DNA of 64,000 bases, from NCBI RefSeq assembly GCF_003665095.1, contig NZ_RCHV01000002.1:6142501-6206500 (forward strand). Direction: 5' to 3'. Shown here piece by piece: positions 41,697-49,830 of the stretch. The stretch's first letter is position 1, and each line of letters begins with the position of its first letter. A program made the translations under genes and the position numbers. A model generated the notes under the pieces. The model made no database searches, was not told the DNA's origin, and was given only the letters and a program-made list of their open reading frames with translations. The stretch is from Streptomyces sp. Z26 (GTDB lineage: Bacteria; Actinomycetota; Actinomycetes; Streptomycetales; Streptomycetaceae).

Positions 41697-42473
41697 GTGT
41701 CGCACCACGTCGACCGACGACAGGTCCTGAAGGTCTCGCTGGGGGTGGCGGCCGTGTCGGCCGCCGGGACGGTGGTCGCGCCACCGGCCTCGGCCGCCGC
41801 ACCCCGCGACGACTTCCCGGAGGTGCCCGGCATGTCCGGGGACCGCCGCGCCAACGAGTTCTGGTACCAGCTGGACGAGACGACGCTCTACGACTCCTCG
41901 CAGGAGGTGAAGGACGCCTACGCGGCCATCGAGGCGCACGTCGGCAACATCGAGCGCGGCATGCGCGAGAAGTGGCTCGAACTGGTCGGAACGCCCGGCT
42001 ACCCGGACAACTACGCCGCGTTCATGACCCCGATCAGACAGCCGCTGGAGGTGCTCTCGCGTACCCAGCTCGGCGTGATGGACCGGTACTACCGCCATCA
42101 GCACCTCCGGCTCGTCCAGGCGTTCGGCTGGTTCGGCGAGGGGGTGCTGTACGACCCGCGCGGACACGCCCCGTTCCTGGTGCACACGATGAACGGCACC
42201 CCGGACACCCCGCCGCCCGGCTACCACACCTGGTACGCGTACCTGCGCGCCATGTCGCTGCTCGACATCGACCGGCGCCGCTGGGACCGGCTGGCTCCCG
42301 CGCTGGCCTTCGCCTGGGCGGCGCAGAGCACGGCACGGCCCGCCCAGGACGCGGTGAACCCGCCGCTGCCCCCGCGCACCGTACGGCGCCTCGCCGCCAC
42401 CTGGCTGGTCAAGGACGTCGACCGGCTGGACCGGGACTTCCGGTCCTTCCCGTACCCCGAGGGGATGAGCTGA
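41697..42473 (+). CDS. Tat-exported protein of unknown function (paralogue 1)
   Basis: 258 residues from GTG 41697 with AGGAGGAGG upstream. The twin-arginine signal DRRQVLKVSLG and a hydrophobic stretch end at SAAAP, so it is exported folded, perhaps with a cofactor. The mature part starts FPEVPGMSGDRRANEFWYQLDE and is mostly helical. It ends TVRRLAATWLVKDVDRLDRDFRSFPYPEG. It matches the next gene product along its whole length (PGMSGDRRANE-WY-LD--TLY--SQE, PLEVLSRTQLGV, GVLYDPR, the closing FRSFPYP). I do not recognise the family. His and Asp residues (HTWYAYLRAMSLLDIDRRRWDRL) might bind metal, but that is a guess. Confidence 0.85.
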   Translation: MSHHVDRRQVLKVSLGVAAVSAAGTVVAPPASAAAPRDDFPEVPGMSGDRRANEFWYQLDETTLYDSSQEVKDAYAAIEAHVGNIERGMREKWLELVGTPGYPDNYAAFMTPIRQPLEVLSRTQLGVMDRYYRHQHLRLVQAFGWFGEGVLYDPRGHAPFLVHTMNGTPDTPPPGYHTWYAYLRAMSLLDIDRRRWDRLAPALAFAWAAQSTARPAQDAVNPPLPPRTVRRLAATWLVKDVDRLDRDFRSFPYPEGMS

Positions 42474-43324
42474 TGACCGCCCCGCAACCACCGCACCGGC
42501 CGCAGACGGAACGGCGACCGGAACCGCGACCGGAACGCGAACCGCGCGCGCAGGCCGGACCGGCGTACGGGCGCCCGCCCGGTCGGCGCCACGTCCTCCT
42601 GGCGTCCGGGGCGCTGGCCGCCGTGGCGGCCGTCCCGGCCGCCGCGTCGTCGGCCGCCGCGGCGCCCGTCGGCCCCGAACTGCCCGACATCCCCGGGATG
42701 TCGGGTGACCGCCGCGCCAACGAGCTGTGGTACCTCCTCGACCAGGCCACGCTCTACGAGCCCTCCCAGGAGTTCACGGACGCCTACCACGCCCTCGTCG
42801 CCCACTACGGCCCCGGCTGGGACAACATCCTGCTCGGCACCTGGCGGCGACTCGTCACCACTCCCACGTACCGGCGGGAGTTCACCGACTTCGTGGCGCC
42901 CGTACGCGGCCCGCTGGAGGTGATGTCACGGGTGCAGCTCGGTGTCTTCGACGCCGTCTACCACCCGGCCAACCCCCGACTGGTGCGCGCCTTCGCCGAG
43001 TTCGGGCAGGGCGTGCTGTACGACCCGCGCACCGGGGCGCTGCACGTCATGACCGGCACGCCGCCCGGCGGCTATCCCGTCTGGCACGTCGTCATGCGGG
43101 CCATGACGTTCCTCGACGTCGACCGACACCGCTGGGAGCGGCTGGCGCCCCTGAACGCCTTCGCCTGCGCCGTGCACCTCACGGCCGACCCGGACCTGGA
43201 GCACGTCAACCAGCCCCTGCCGCGCCGCACCGTACGGCGGCTCGCCGCCCACTGGCTGTCTCGCGACATCACGCGGCTGGACGAGGACTTCCAGTCGTTC
43301 CCGTACCCGCAGCAGCAGGACTGA
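42473..43324 (+). CDS. Tat-exported protein of unknown function (paralogue 2)
   Basis: 283 residues, ATG 42473 sharing one base with the previous stop (TGATG). A long charged N-terminus (about 38 residues) precedes the Tat-like GRRHVLLASG and hydrophobic core ending SAAAA. The mature domain parallels paralogue 1: IPGMSGDRRANELWYLLDQ, PLEVMSRVQLGV, GVLYDPRTG, VWHVVMRAMTFLDVDRHRWERLAPL and FQSFPYPQQ. Tight coupling suggests the two work as a pair or heterodimer outside the membrane. Candidate roles such as oxidative folding, maturation or immunity for the exported peptide are untested. Confidence 0.85.
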   Translation: MTAPQPPHRPQTERRPEPRPEREPRAQAGPAYGRPPGRRHVLLASGALAAVAAVPAAASSAAAAPVGPELPDIPGMSGDRRANELWYLLDQATLYEPSQEFTDAYHALVAHYGPGWDNILLGTWRRLVTTPTYRREFTDFVAPVRGPLEVMSRVQLGVFDAVYHPANPRLVRAFAEFGQGVLYDPRTGALHVMTGTPPGGYPVWHVVMRAMTFLDVDRHRWERLAPLNAFACAVHLTADPDLEHVNQPLPRRTVRRLAAHWLSRDITRLDEDFQSFPYPQQQD

Positions 43325-43340
43325 GACCCTGGGAGAGGGC

Positions 43341-44543
43341 ATGACACGTACGGGAATCTGGCTGGTGGGCGGGCGCGGCTCGGTCGCGGCGAGCACCGTC
43401 GCCGGCGCCGCGGGCCTGCGCGCGGGCGTGCTCGCGCCGGTGGGCCTGGCCGGGGAACTCGCCCCGTTCCACGGGGTGGGTCTCCCCTCCTTCGACGACC
43501 TCGTCTTCGGCGGGCACGACCCGGCGGCCGAGGGGCTCGTCAAGCGCGTGGAACGGCTCGCCGCCGACGGCGTCGTCCCGCCCGGCCTGCCCGCCCTCGT
43601 CCGCGACGACCTGCTGGCCGCCGACGCCGAGATCCGGCCCGGTCTCACCGCGTCGGTGCGCCCGGCACCCGGGACGCCCACCGGCACGGCGGACGCTGCC
43701 GTCGACGAACTCGCCGCCGACATCGCGGACTTCCGCCGCCGGACGGACGTGGACACCGTGGTCGTCGTCAACGTGTCCGCCACCGAGGCCCCCGCCCGGC
43801 CGCATCCGGCGCACGCCTCCTGGGAGTCGCTGCGCGCGGCGCTGCGGCGGCCCGGGGACGCCGACGTGCTGCCGCCGAGCGCGCTGTACGCCTGCGCCGC
43901 GTTCCGGGCCGGCTGCCCCTTCGTGGACTTCACCCCGTCGACGGGTGCCCGGCTGCCCGCGCTCGACCAACTCGCCCGCGAACGCGGCCTGCCGTACGCC
44001 GGGAGCGACGGCAAGACCGGTGAGACGCTGGTCAAGTCGGTGCTGGCGCCGATGTTCGCGCGTCGCGCCCTGACCGTACGCAGCTGGTCCGGCACCAACC
44101 TGCTGGGCGGCGGCGACGGTGCCGCCCTGGCCGATCCCCGGCGGGCGGCGGCCAAGATACGTTCCAAGGACCGGCTGCTGCCGGAGCAGTTGGGCGGGCC
44201 GGTGGAGGGCGGCGTGCACATCCACGAGGTGCCCGACCTGGGGGAGTGGAAGACCGCCTGGGACCACATCACCTTCGAGGGGTTCCTGGGCGCCCGCATG
44301 ACCCTGCAGTTCGTCTGGCAGGGCTGCGACTCGGCGCTCGCCGCACCTCTCGTACTGGACCTCGCGCGGTTCACGGCCCTCGCCCACCGGGCGGGCGTCA
44401 GCGGGCCGGTGGGCGAGCTGGGCTTCTACTTCAAGGACCCCGTGGACTGTGCGGAACACGCGCTGGACCGGCAGTTCGACACCCTGGTGGCGTGGGCGCG
44501 AGACCTGAGCGGGGCGCGGCACCCGGGCGGGGCGCCGGGGTGA
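43341..44543 (+). CDS. Inositol-1-phosphate-synthase-like protein in the lasso cluster
   Basis: 400 residues, ATG 43341, 16 bp after the Tat gene. Rossmann start GIWLVGGRGSVAAST, then LPYAGSDGKTGETLVKSVLAPMF, RSWSGTNLLGGGDGAAL, KIRSKDRLLPEQLGG and WDHITFEGFLGARMTLQFVWQGCDSALAAPLVLDLARF are the conserved blocks of myo-inositol-1-phosphate synthase, including active-site Lys residues. The family turns glucose 6-phosphate into inositol phosphate via NAD. Why it sits in a RiPP operon is unclear: it may make a modifying group, an osmolyte, or a mycothiol precursor for redox control of the disulfide. It is the last gene of the plus-strand lasso operon. Confidence 0.87.
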   Translation: MTRTGIWLVGGRGSVAASTVAGAAGLRAGVLAPVGLAGELAPFHGVGLPSFDDLVFGGHDPAAEGLVKRVERLAADGVVPPGLPALVRDDLLAADAEIRPGLTASVRPAPGTPTGTADAAVDELAADIADFRRRTDVDTVVVVNVSATEAPARPHPAHASWESLRAALRRPGDADVLPPSALYACAAFRAGCPFVDFTPSTGARLPALDQLARERGLPYAGSDGKTGETLVKSVLAPMFARRALTVRSWSGTNLLGGGDGAALADPRRAAAKIRSKDRLLPEQLGGPVEGGVHIHEVPDLGEWKTAWDHITFEGFLGARMTLQFVWQGCDSALAAPLVLDLARFTALAHRAGVSGPVGELGFYFKDPVDCAEHALDRQFDTLVAWARDLSGARHPGGAPG

Positions 44544-44660
44544 GCGTCCGCCGGGGTGTCCGCGCGGGCGGGCACGCCATCCGTAACGGCCCCCGGAACC
44601 CGGCGCCCCGCCCCGGCCGGGGGCACCGCGCCGGGGCCGTGACCGCGCCCGCGACCGGTG

Positions 44661-45434
44661 TCAGGGAACGGCCGTCGCCGTACGGTGTGCCGGTCCGTCC
44701 AGGGCCAGCCCGCCGCTGAGCACGGCGCGGTGGGTGGCGGTCAGCGCCGGGCCGGGGTCCACCCCCAGCTCCTCGGCGAGCAGCCGTCGGCCCTCCCGGT
44801 AGACGGCGAGGGCCTCCGCCTGCCGCTCGCACCGGTACAGCGCGGTCATCCACTGCGCCCGGAACCGTTCGCGCAGCGGGAACCGTGCCACCAGGCCGGT
44901 GAGTTCCGCGACCAGCTGGCGGTGCTCGCCCATGGCCAGCTCGGCGTCGAGGCGGCTCTCCAGGGCGGCCATCCGCGCCTCGTCGAGCTGCGGGGCCTCG
45001 GCGTCCCGCAACTGTTCGGTGACCCCGCCGAGCGCCGGCCCGCGCCACAGGCCCAGTGCCGCACGCAGCAGCCGGGCCGCCGCGTCATGGCGCCCCTCAC
45101 GCAGCGTCGCGTGCCCCGCGCGGGACAGCCGCTGGAACTCGGCGGCGTCGAACACCGCGTCCCGTACGCCCAGCCGGTAACCGGCCGGTTCGCGCACCAG
45201 CTCCACCGGGCCGCCGAGCCGCTGCCGCAGCCGGGAGACGTACGTGTACAGCTGGGCGCTCACCGTGGTGGGCGGTCGCTGTCCCCACAGCAGCGACACG
45301 AGGCGCTCGTCGGACAGCACGTCCCCGTTCGCCAGCAGCAGCGCGGCGAGCAGGGTCCGTTGCTTGTGGCCCGGGATCGGGATCTCCCGGCCCTCGGTAC
45401 GGACACGCAGTGGTCCCAGGACGCTGAACTCCAC
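44661..45434 (-). CDS. SARP-family pathway activator of the lasso cluster
   Basis: 257 residues from GTG 45434 with GGGGGAAAG ahead. The N-terminal OmpR-like winged helix (VEFSVLGPLRVRTEGREIPIPGHKQRTLLAALLLANG, then VSAQLYTYVSRLRQRLG) and the bacterial transcriptional activation domain (AEFQRLSRAGHATLREGRHDAAARLL to DPGPALTATHRAVL) give the size of small SARPs such as ActII-ORF4. SARPs bind direct repeats that stand in for a -35 box. Exactly such repeats lie before both precursors, before DUF3105 and, on the minus strand (45514-45548), before this gene. It is therefore very probably the cluster activator and self-activating. Confidence 0.92.
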   Translation of the reverse strand: MEFSVLGPLRVRTEGREIPIPGHKQRTLLAALLLANGDVLSDERLVSLLWGQRPPTTVSAQLYTYVSRLRQRLGGPVELVREPAGYRLGVRDAVFDAAEFQRLSRAGHATLREGRHDAAARLLRAALGLWRGPALGGVTEQLRDAEAPQLDEARMAALESRLDAELAMGEHRQLVAELTGLVARFPLRERFRAQWMTALYRCERQAEALAVYREGRRLLAEELGVDPGPALTATHRAVLSGGLALDGPAHRTATAVP

Positions 45435-45513
45435 TCTTTCCCCCCGTTGTTCGTGCGGGCCGTGGTCCGTGCCGGTCGGTCGTGACGGCGACGGCCGGGC
45501 GCCCGCGAGCGCA

Positions 45514-45548
45514 CAGCGTAGGCCGCCCTCCGTCCCGGGAGCCCGGGA
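45514..45548 (-). promoter_or_regulatory. SARP-type promoter box P4, driving the SARP gene
   Basis: Read on the minus strand from 45548: TCCCGGGC, TCCCGGGA, CGGAGGGC, 2 bp, CCTACGCTG (45522-45514; -10 TACGCT). Spacing is identical to P1-P3. It lies 80 bp upstream of the SARP GTG and points toward it, implying positive autoregulation. Confidence 0.8.
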
Positions 45549-45591
45549 CCGGTGACCCGAGCCCGTCCCCGGGAGCGGAACGGGACCCCGG

Positions 45592-45626
45592 TCCCGGGAC
45601 TTGGGGACCCCGGGATTCCTACGCTG
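45592..45626 (+). promoter_or_regulatory. SARP-type promoter box P3, before DUF3105/DUF305
   Basis: TCCCGGGA (45592-45599), CTTGGGGA (45600-45607), CCCCGGGA (45608-45615), 2 bp, CCTACGCTG (45618-45626; -10 TACGCT at 45620-45625). An extra CCCCGGGA lies at 45567-45574. It is placed back-to-back with P4, so one cluster of repeats can feed both directions. Confidence 0.8.
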
Positions 45627-45669
45627 GGCCCGTCGACGCCGCGCACCGAGAGGCAGTGAGAGGCCGCCC

Positions 45670-46365
45670 ATGTCGCACGACCAGCGCCAGCACACGCCCC
45701 CACCGCCCACCCGCGACGACGAGGCGCGCCGCGCCCGGCTCGCCGGACTCCGCGCCCGCGACGCCCGCCGGGCCCACCGTTCCGGGCGGCTGCGCGTCGC
45801 CGCCACCGTCCTCGCCGCGGTCGTGGCGGCGGCGGTCCTCGTCGCCGTCGTCCTGAGCGTGCGGGGCGGGTCGGGCGGTGACGACGCCGACGCCTCCGGC
45901 GTCGACCCCACCAAGGCCAACGTCCGGGGCGAGAAGGTCTACGGCGACCTGGAACGCGGCCACGTCAAGGGCGACGTCGACTATCCCGCCGGACAACTGC
46001 CCCCGGTCGGCGGACGCCACGACCCGCGGTGGCAGAACGCCAACGGCGACGTCTACACCCGCCCGCTGCGCCCGGAGAACGCCGTGCACTCCCTGGAGCA
46101 CGGCGCCGTCTGGGTCACGTACTCCCCGACGCTCCCGCAGCCCGAGGTGGAGAAGCTGCGCGCCGAGGTGGCGGGCGTCCCGTACCGCATGATGAGCCGC
46201 CTGCCCGGTCAGGACAGCCCGGTCCGGCTCACCGCGTGGGGCCATCAGCTGTCGCTCGAATCGGCCGACGACCCCCGTATCGGCGAGTTCTTCGACGCGT
46301 ACGCGCAGGGGCCGCAGGCACCCGAGCAGGGCGCGCCGGTCACCGGCGGGAAGCCGACGCCGTGA
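45670..46365 (+). CDS. DUF3105 membrane-anchored protein
   Basis: 231 residues, ATG 45670. A basic cytoplasmic N-terminus, one membrane helix (about residues 42-64) and an extracytoplasmic DUF3105 domain: HVKGDVDYPAGQLPPVGGRHDPRWQNANGDVYTRPLRPENAVHSLEHGAVWVTY, with conserved His residues that may bind metal, then RMMSRLPGQDSPVRLTAWG. It stands under lasso-type promoter P3 and overlaps the DUF305 gene by 4 bp. DUF3105/DUF305 pairs are common in actinomycetes and suspected to handle copper. Their role with the lasso peptide is unknown. Confidence 0.9.
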   Translation: MSHDQRQHTPPPPTRDDEARRARLAGLRARDARRAHRSGRLRVAATVLAAVVAAAVLVAVVLSVRGGSGGDDADASGVDPTKANVRGEKVYGDLERGHVKGDVDYPAGQLPPVGGRHDPRWQNANGDVYTRPLRPENAVHSLEHGAVWVTYSPTLPQPEVEKLRAEVAGVPYRMMSRLPGQDSPVRLTAWGHQLSLESADDPRIGEFFDAYAQGPQAPEQGAPVTGGKPTP

Positions 46366-47012
46366 CGGGCCCGTCGTCCGCGCGGCACCCCGTACGGCTC
46401 TCCCGTGCGGGCGTGCTGGCGGCCTCCGTGATCCTGCTGTCCGCCGTGGTGCTGCTGACGGGCCTGTCCGGCAGGGCCCCGGCCGGTTCCCCGGAGCCGA
46501 CCGGGGACTCGGTCGCCGTCGGCTTCAGCCGCGACATGGCCACGCACCACCAGCAGGCGGTCGAGATGTCCCTGACGGTGCTCCGCAACGGCTCCTCGGC
46601 CGACGTACGGACCCTCGCGTACGACATCGCCAACACCCAGGCGGCACAGCGCGGGATGATGCTCGGCTGGCTCCAGCTCTGGGGCCGCGACGCCACGTCC
46701 GGCGTCCACGCCATGGCGTGGATGGACATGCCGCGACCGAGCGCCGCGGACCGCCGCCGCGGGGTCCTCATGCCGGGCATGGCCGACCGCGCCGACCTGG
46801 CGCGGCTCGCCGTCGCGCACGGCAGGCGGGCGGACGTGCTCTACCTCCGCCTGATGACCGCCCACCACCTGGGCGGGGTGCACATGGCCGAGGGCGTCAC
46901 GGCGGACGACACGCCCGCGCCGGTCCTGCGGCTCGCCGAGGGGATGGTCCGTGGCCAGCGGGCGGAGATCGACCTGATGCGGACCCTGCTGGAACGGCTC
47001 GACCCGGCCTGA
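46362..47012 (+). CDS. DUF305 exported/membrane-anchored protein
   Basis: 216 residues from GTG 46362, GTGA overlap with DUF3105. An N-terminal hydrophobic segment (about residues 16-37) acts as anchor or signal. The two halves carry the duplicated DUF305 motifs FSRDMATHHQQAVEMS and LMTAHHLGGVHMAEG, rich in His and Met, consistent with copper binding outside the membrane, a ferritin-like four-helix fold. Expressed with DUF3105 from P3. Confidence 0.91.
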   Translation: MTGPSSARHPVRLSRAGVLAASVILLSAVVLLTGLSGRAPAGSPEPTGDSVAVGFSRDMATHHQQAVEMSLTVLRNGSSADVRTLAYDIANTQAAQRGMMLGWLQLWGRDATSGVHAMAWMDMPRPSAADRRRGVLMPGMADRADLARLAVAHGRRADVLYLRLMTAHHLGGVHMAEGVTADDTPAPVLRLAEGMVRGQRAEIDLMRTLLERLDPA

Positions 47013-47045
47013 ACGGCTCGGCGCCACGAGCCCGCCCCCGCGACC

Positions 47046-47070
47046 CGTGCCGTGCCGTGCCGTGCCGTGC
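47046..47070. repeat. CGTGC pentanucleotide microsatellite
   Basis: Five perfect CGTGC units in tandem between the convergent DUF305 and pirin genes. Probably a slippage product without function. Confidence 0.85.
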
Positions 47071-47091
47071 CCGAGGCGACGTCCGCCCGGT

Positions 47092-48078
47092 TCAGCGCGT
47101 ACGGCCCCGGGGCTTCAGCGGCGTGGCGGGCATCGTGGGGGCCGGGAGCGGGGGGCCGTCGTAGCCGTGGACCGTGCCGAACGCGCCGGTGCCCGACATC
47201 CAGTCGTCGCGGGCGCGGGTGATGTCCTCCGTGCTGCGGCCGATGAAGTTCCACCACATGACGAGCTTCTCCTCGAACGGTTCGCCGCCGAGCAGCAGCA
47301 GTTCGCTGTCCCGGTCCGCGCGCAGCGGCAACTCGCGCCGCCCGCAGCCGAGATAGAGCATCGAGCCGCTGTCCAGCGGTACGCCGTCGACCTCGCTGCG
47401 GCCGGACATCGTCAGCACCGCGTACTCGAAGTCCGGGTCCACCGGCAGCCGTACGTCCGTGCCGCCCGCGAGGGACACGTCCGCGCCGACCAGCGGGGAG
47501 TACGTACGGCCGGGGGAGCGGGCGCCGTCCAGTTCGCCGAGGATGACGGTCGCGCGGAACCCCGGGTGCCGGGCCCCCGTGGCGGACCCGACCTCGGGGA
47601 GCGCCGCGTGGTGCTCGAACGCCGGGTCGGTGTGCCGGTGCGCGTCCGGCAGCGCCACCCACAGCTGGGCGCCGTGCAGCAGGCGGGCGTGTTCGCGCGG
47701 CGACTCCTCGGAGTGCGCGATGGCCCGCCCGGAGGTCATCAGGCCCAGTTCGCGCGGCCGTACGGTCTGGAGCGAGCCGAGGCTGTCGCGGTGCAGGACC
47801 TCGCCGTCGTGCAGCCAACTGACCGTCTGGAGCCCGATGTGCGGGTGCGGCGGCACCTGCATGCCCGTCTCGCCCGCGATGTCGTCCGGCCCGTAGTGGT
47901 CGACGAAGCACCACGCGCCGACCATCCTGCGGCCCAGATTGGGCAGCAGCCGCCGGACGACGGTCGACTCGCCGAGCGGCATGCTGCGCGGCTCCAGCAG
48001 CTCCCGTACCGGGCGCGCGGCGACGTCCTCGCGTCCGCCGCACTCGCTGCCCGCCGGTCGCGTGTCGAGATTGCTCAC
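47092..48078 (-). CDS. Pirin-family cupin protein
   Basis: 328 residues from GTG 48078. The N-terminal cupin has the metal-binding PPHPHIGLQTVSWLHDGEVLHRDSLGS and the GRAIAHSEES segment typical of pirins. The C-terminal cupin includes DFEYAVLTMSGR and LYLGCGRRELPL, then the pirin ending GGEPFEEKLVMWWNFIGRS. Bacterial pirins can show quercetin-dioxygenase activity or regulate metabolic enzymes, so the role here is open. Single gene, just upstream of gdhA on the minus strand but separated from it by a hairpin. Confidence 0.9.
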   Translation of the reverse strand: MSNLDTRPAGSECGGREDVAARPVRELLEPRSMPLGESTVVRRLLPNLGRRMVGAWCFVDHYGPDDIAGETGMQVPPHPHIGLQTVSWLHDGEVLHRDSLGSLQTVRPRELGLMTSGRAIAHSEESPREHARLLHGAQLWVALPDAHRHTDPAFEHHAALPEVGSATGARHPGFRATVILGELDGARSPGRTYSPLVGADVSLAGGTDVRLPVDPDFEYAVLTMSGRSEVDGVPLDSGSMLYLGCGRRELPLRADRDSELLLLGGEPFEEKLVMWWNFIGRSTEDITRARDDWMSGTGAFGTVHGYDGPPLPAPTMPATPLKPRGRTR

Positions 48079-48140
48079 GTCGGCTCCGCCTTCCGCGCCG
48101 TTCCCCGCACGGGCCTCCGCCGTGCCGTCCCGGCCATCAT

Positions 48141-48176
48141 CCCCCGCCGGAGCCCGTACCCGGGCACCGGCGGGGG
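48141..48176 (-). terminator. Terminator hairpin after gdhA
   Basis: An outer 10-bp stem (48141-48150 with 48167-48176), one A-A mismatch, an inner 5-bp stem and a TACC loop, starting 9 bp beyond the gdhA stop in the minus direction. Confidence 0.75.
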
Positions 48177-48184
48177 ACCCGGCG

Positions 48185-49567
48185 TCAGATCAGGCCCTGC
48201 GCCAGCATGGCCTCGGCGACCAGCTCGAAGCCCGCGATGTTCGCGCCGACGACGTAGTTGCCCGGCGCCCCGTAGCGCGCCGCCGTCTCGTGGGACGTGT
48301 CGTGGATGTGCCGCATGATCTCCGCGAGCCGCTCCTCGGTGTGGGCGAACGTCCACGAGTCGCGGGACGCGTTCTGCTGCATCTCCAGGGCGCTGGTCGC
48401 CACCCCGCCCGCGTTGGCGGCCTTGCCCGGGGCGAACGCGACGCCCGCCTCCTGGAAGACGCGGACGGCCTCCGGGGTGGTGGGCATGTTCGCGCCCTCG
48501 GCCACGGCCTGCACGCCGTTGCGTACGAGGACGGCGGCGTCCTCGGCGGTCAGCTCGTTCTGGGTGGCGCAGGGCAGCGCCACGTCGCACGGCACCTCCC
48601 AGGGGCCGCGTCCGGCGACGAAGTGGGCGTCGCGGCCGCGCCGTTCCGCGTAGTCCGCGACGCGCCCGCGGCCGGTCTCCTTGATCTCCTTGAGGAGGTC
48701 CAGGTCGATGCCCTTCTCGTCGACGACGTAGCCGCCGGAGTCGGAGCAGGCCACGACGGTCGCGCCGAGCTGCTGCGCCTTCTCGGTGGCGTACAGGGCG
48801 ACGTTCCCGGAGCCGGAGACGACGACGCGGCGCCGGTCCAGGTCCTGGCCCCGGACGCGCAGCATCTCGTCGGTGAACATCACGCAGCCGTAGCCGGTGG
48901 CCTCCGTACGGGCCTGGGCGCCGCCCCAGCCGACGCCCTTGCCGGTGAGGACGCCGGACTCGTAACGGTTGGTGATGCGCTTGTACTGGCCGAAGAGGTA
49001 GCCGATCTCCCGCCCGCCGACGCCGATGTCGCCCGCGGGCACGTCGGTGTACTCGCCGAGGTGCCGGTGCAGCTCCGTCATGAACGACTGGCAGAAGCGC
49101 ATCACCTCCGCGTCCGAGCGGCCCTTGGGGTCGAAGTCGCTGCCGCCCTTGCCGCCGCCGATGGGCATGCCCGTCAGGGCGTTCTTGAAGATCTGCTCGA
49201 AGCCGAGGAACTTCACGATGCCGAGGTTCACCGACGGGTGGAAGCGCAGGCCGCCCTTGTACGGGCCGAGGGAGCTGTTGAACTCCACGCGGAAGCCGCG
49301 GTTGACGTGGATGCCGCCCGCGTCGTCGGACCACGGCACGCGGAAGATGAGCTGCCGCTCGGGCTCGCAGACCCGCTCGACGATGCGGGCGTCGACCAGT
49401 TCGGGACGCTTCGTCAGTACGGGGCCCAGGGTTTCGAGGACCTCCCGTACGGCCTGGTGGAACTCCGTCTCGCCGACGTTGCGCCGCAGGATCTCCTGGT
49501 AGAGCGGTTCGATCAGCCGTGCGCCCGCGTCGTCGTCCCGCGTGTGCGGCGTGAGTGGTGTCGACAT
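48185..49567 (-). CDS. gdhA: NADP-specific glutamate dehydrogenase
   Basis: 460 residues, ATG 49567, the usual length of hexameric GdhA. PYKGGLRFHPSVNLGIVKFLGFEQIFKNALT holds the catalytic Lys, MPIGGGKGGSDFDPKGRSDAEVMRF the substrate Lys, and VVVSGSGNVALYATEKA the cofactor loop, with a following Ser/Asp pattern fitting NADPH. It makes glutamate from 2-oxoglutarate and ammonium in the cytoplasm. Ammonium could come from the urease encoded at 54-59 kb, though they are not in one operon. Confidence 0.97.
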   Translation of the reverse strand: MSTPLTPHTRDDDAGARLIEPLYQEILRRNVGETEFHQAVREVLETLGPVLTKRPELVDARIVERVCEPERQLIFRVPWSDDAGGIHVNRGFRVEFNSSLGPYKGGLRFHPSVNLGIVKFLGFEQIFKNALTGMPIGGGKGGSDFDPKGRSDAEVMRFCQSFMTELHRHLGEYTDVPAGDIGVGGREIGYLFGQYKRITNRYESGVLTGKGVGWGGAQARTEATGYGCVMFTDEMLRVRGQDLDRRRVVVSGSGNVALYATEKAQQLGATVVACSDSGGYVVDEKGIDLDLLKEIKETGRGRVADYAERRGRDAHFVAGRGPWEVPCDVALPCATQNELTAEDAAVLVRNGVQAVAEGANMPTTPEAVRVFQEAGVAFAPGKAANAGGVATSALEMQQNASRDSWTFAHTEERLAEIMRHIHDTSHETAARYGAPGNYVVGANIAGFELVAEAMLAQGLI

Positions 49568-49830
49568 GTGTGGAAGCCCTCCCCGTGGGGGTGCTGTGGG
49601 CGTCGCCCCGCAGGTCCACGGGGTCAGGGCCAGAGCTTAGGCCGTGCGTCGCGGCCTGGCTCCCCGTCCGCCGCGCTCCGGCCCGCCCCGGCTCCGCACG
49701 TCCCGCGTGCCGGGGGCTCCGCACTCCGGCCGTCACGCGCGGTGGCGGTCCGGCCGCGTACGGCGCGTGCGCGCTCGGTACGGTGTGTGCGCGGCGCCCG
49801 GTGCGGTCCGGGCGGGAGAGGGGACGCGTC

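Noticed and set aside
40619..42472. Extension of the second Tat gene's frame far upstream
   Set aside because: The extension overlaps the monooxygenase and the first Tat gene in another frame. The ATG at 42473 with TGATG coupling and a Tat signal is the evident start.
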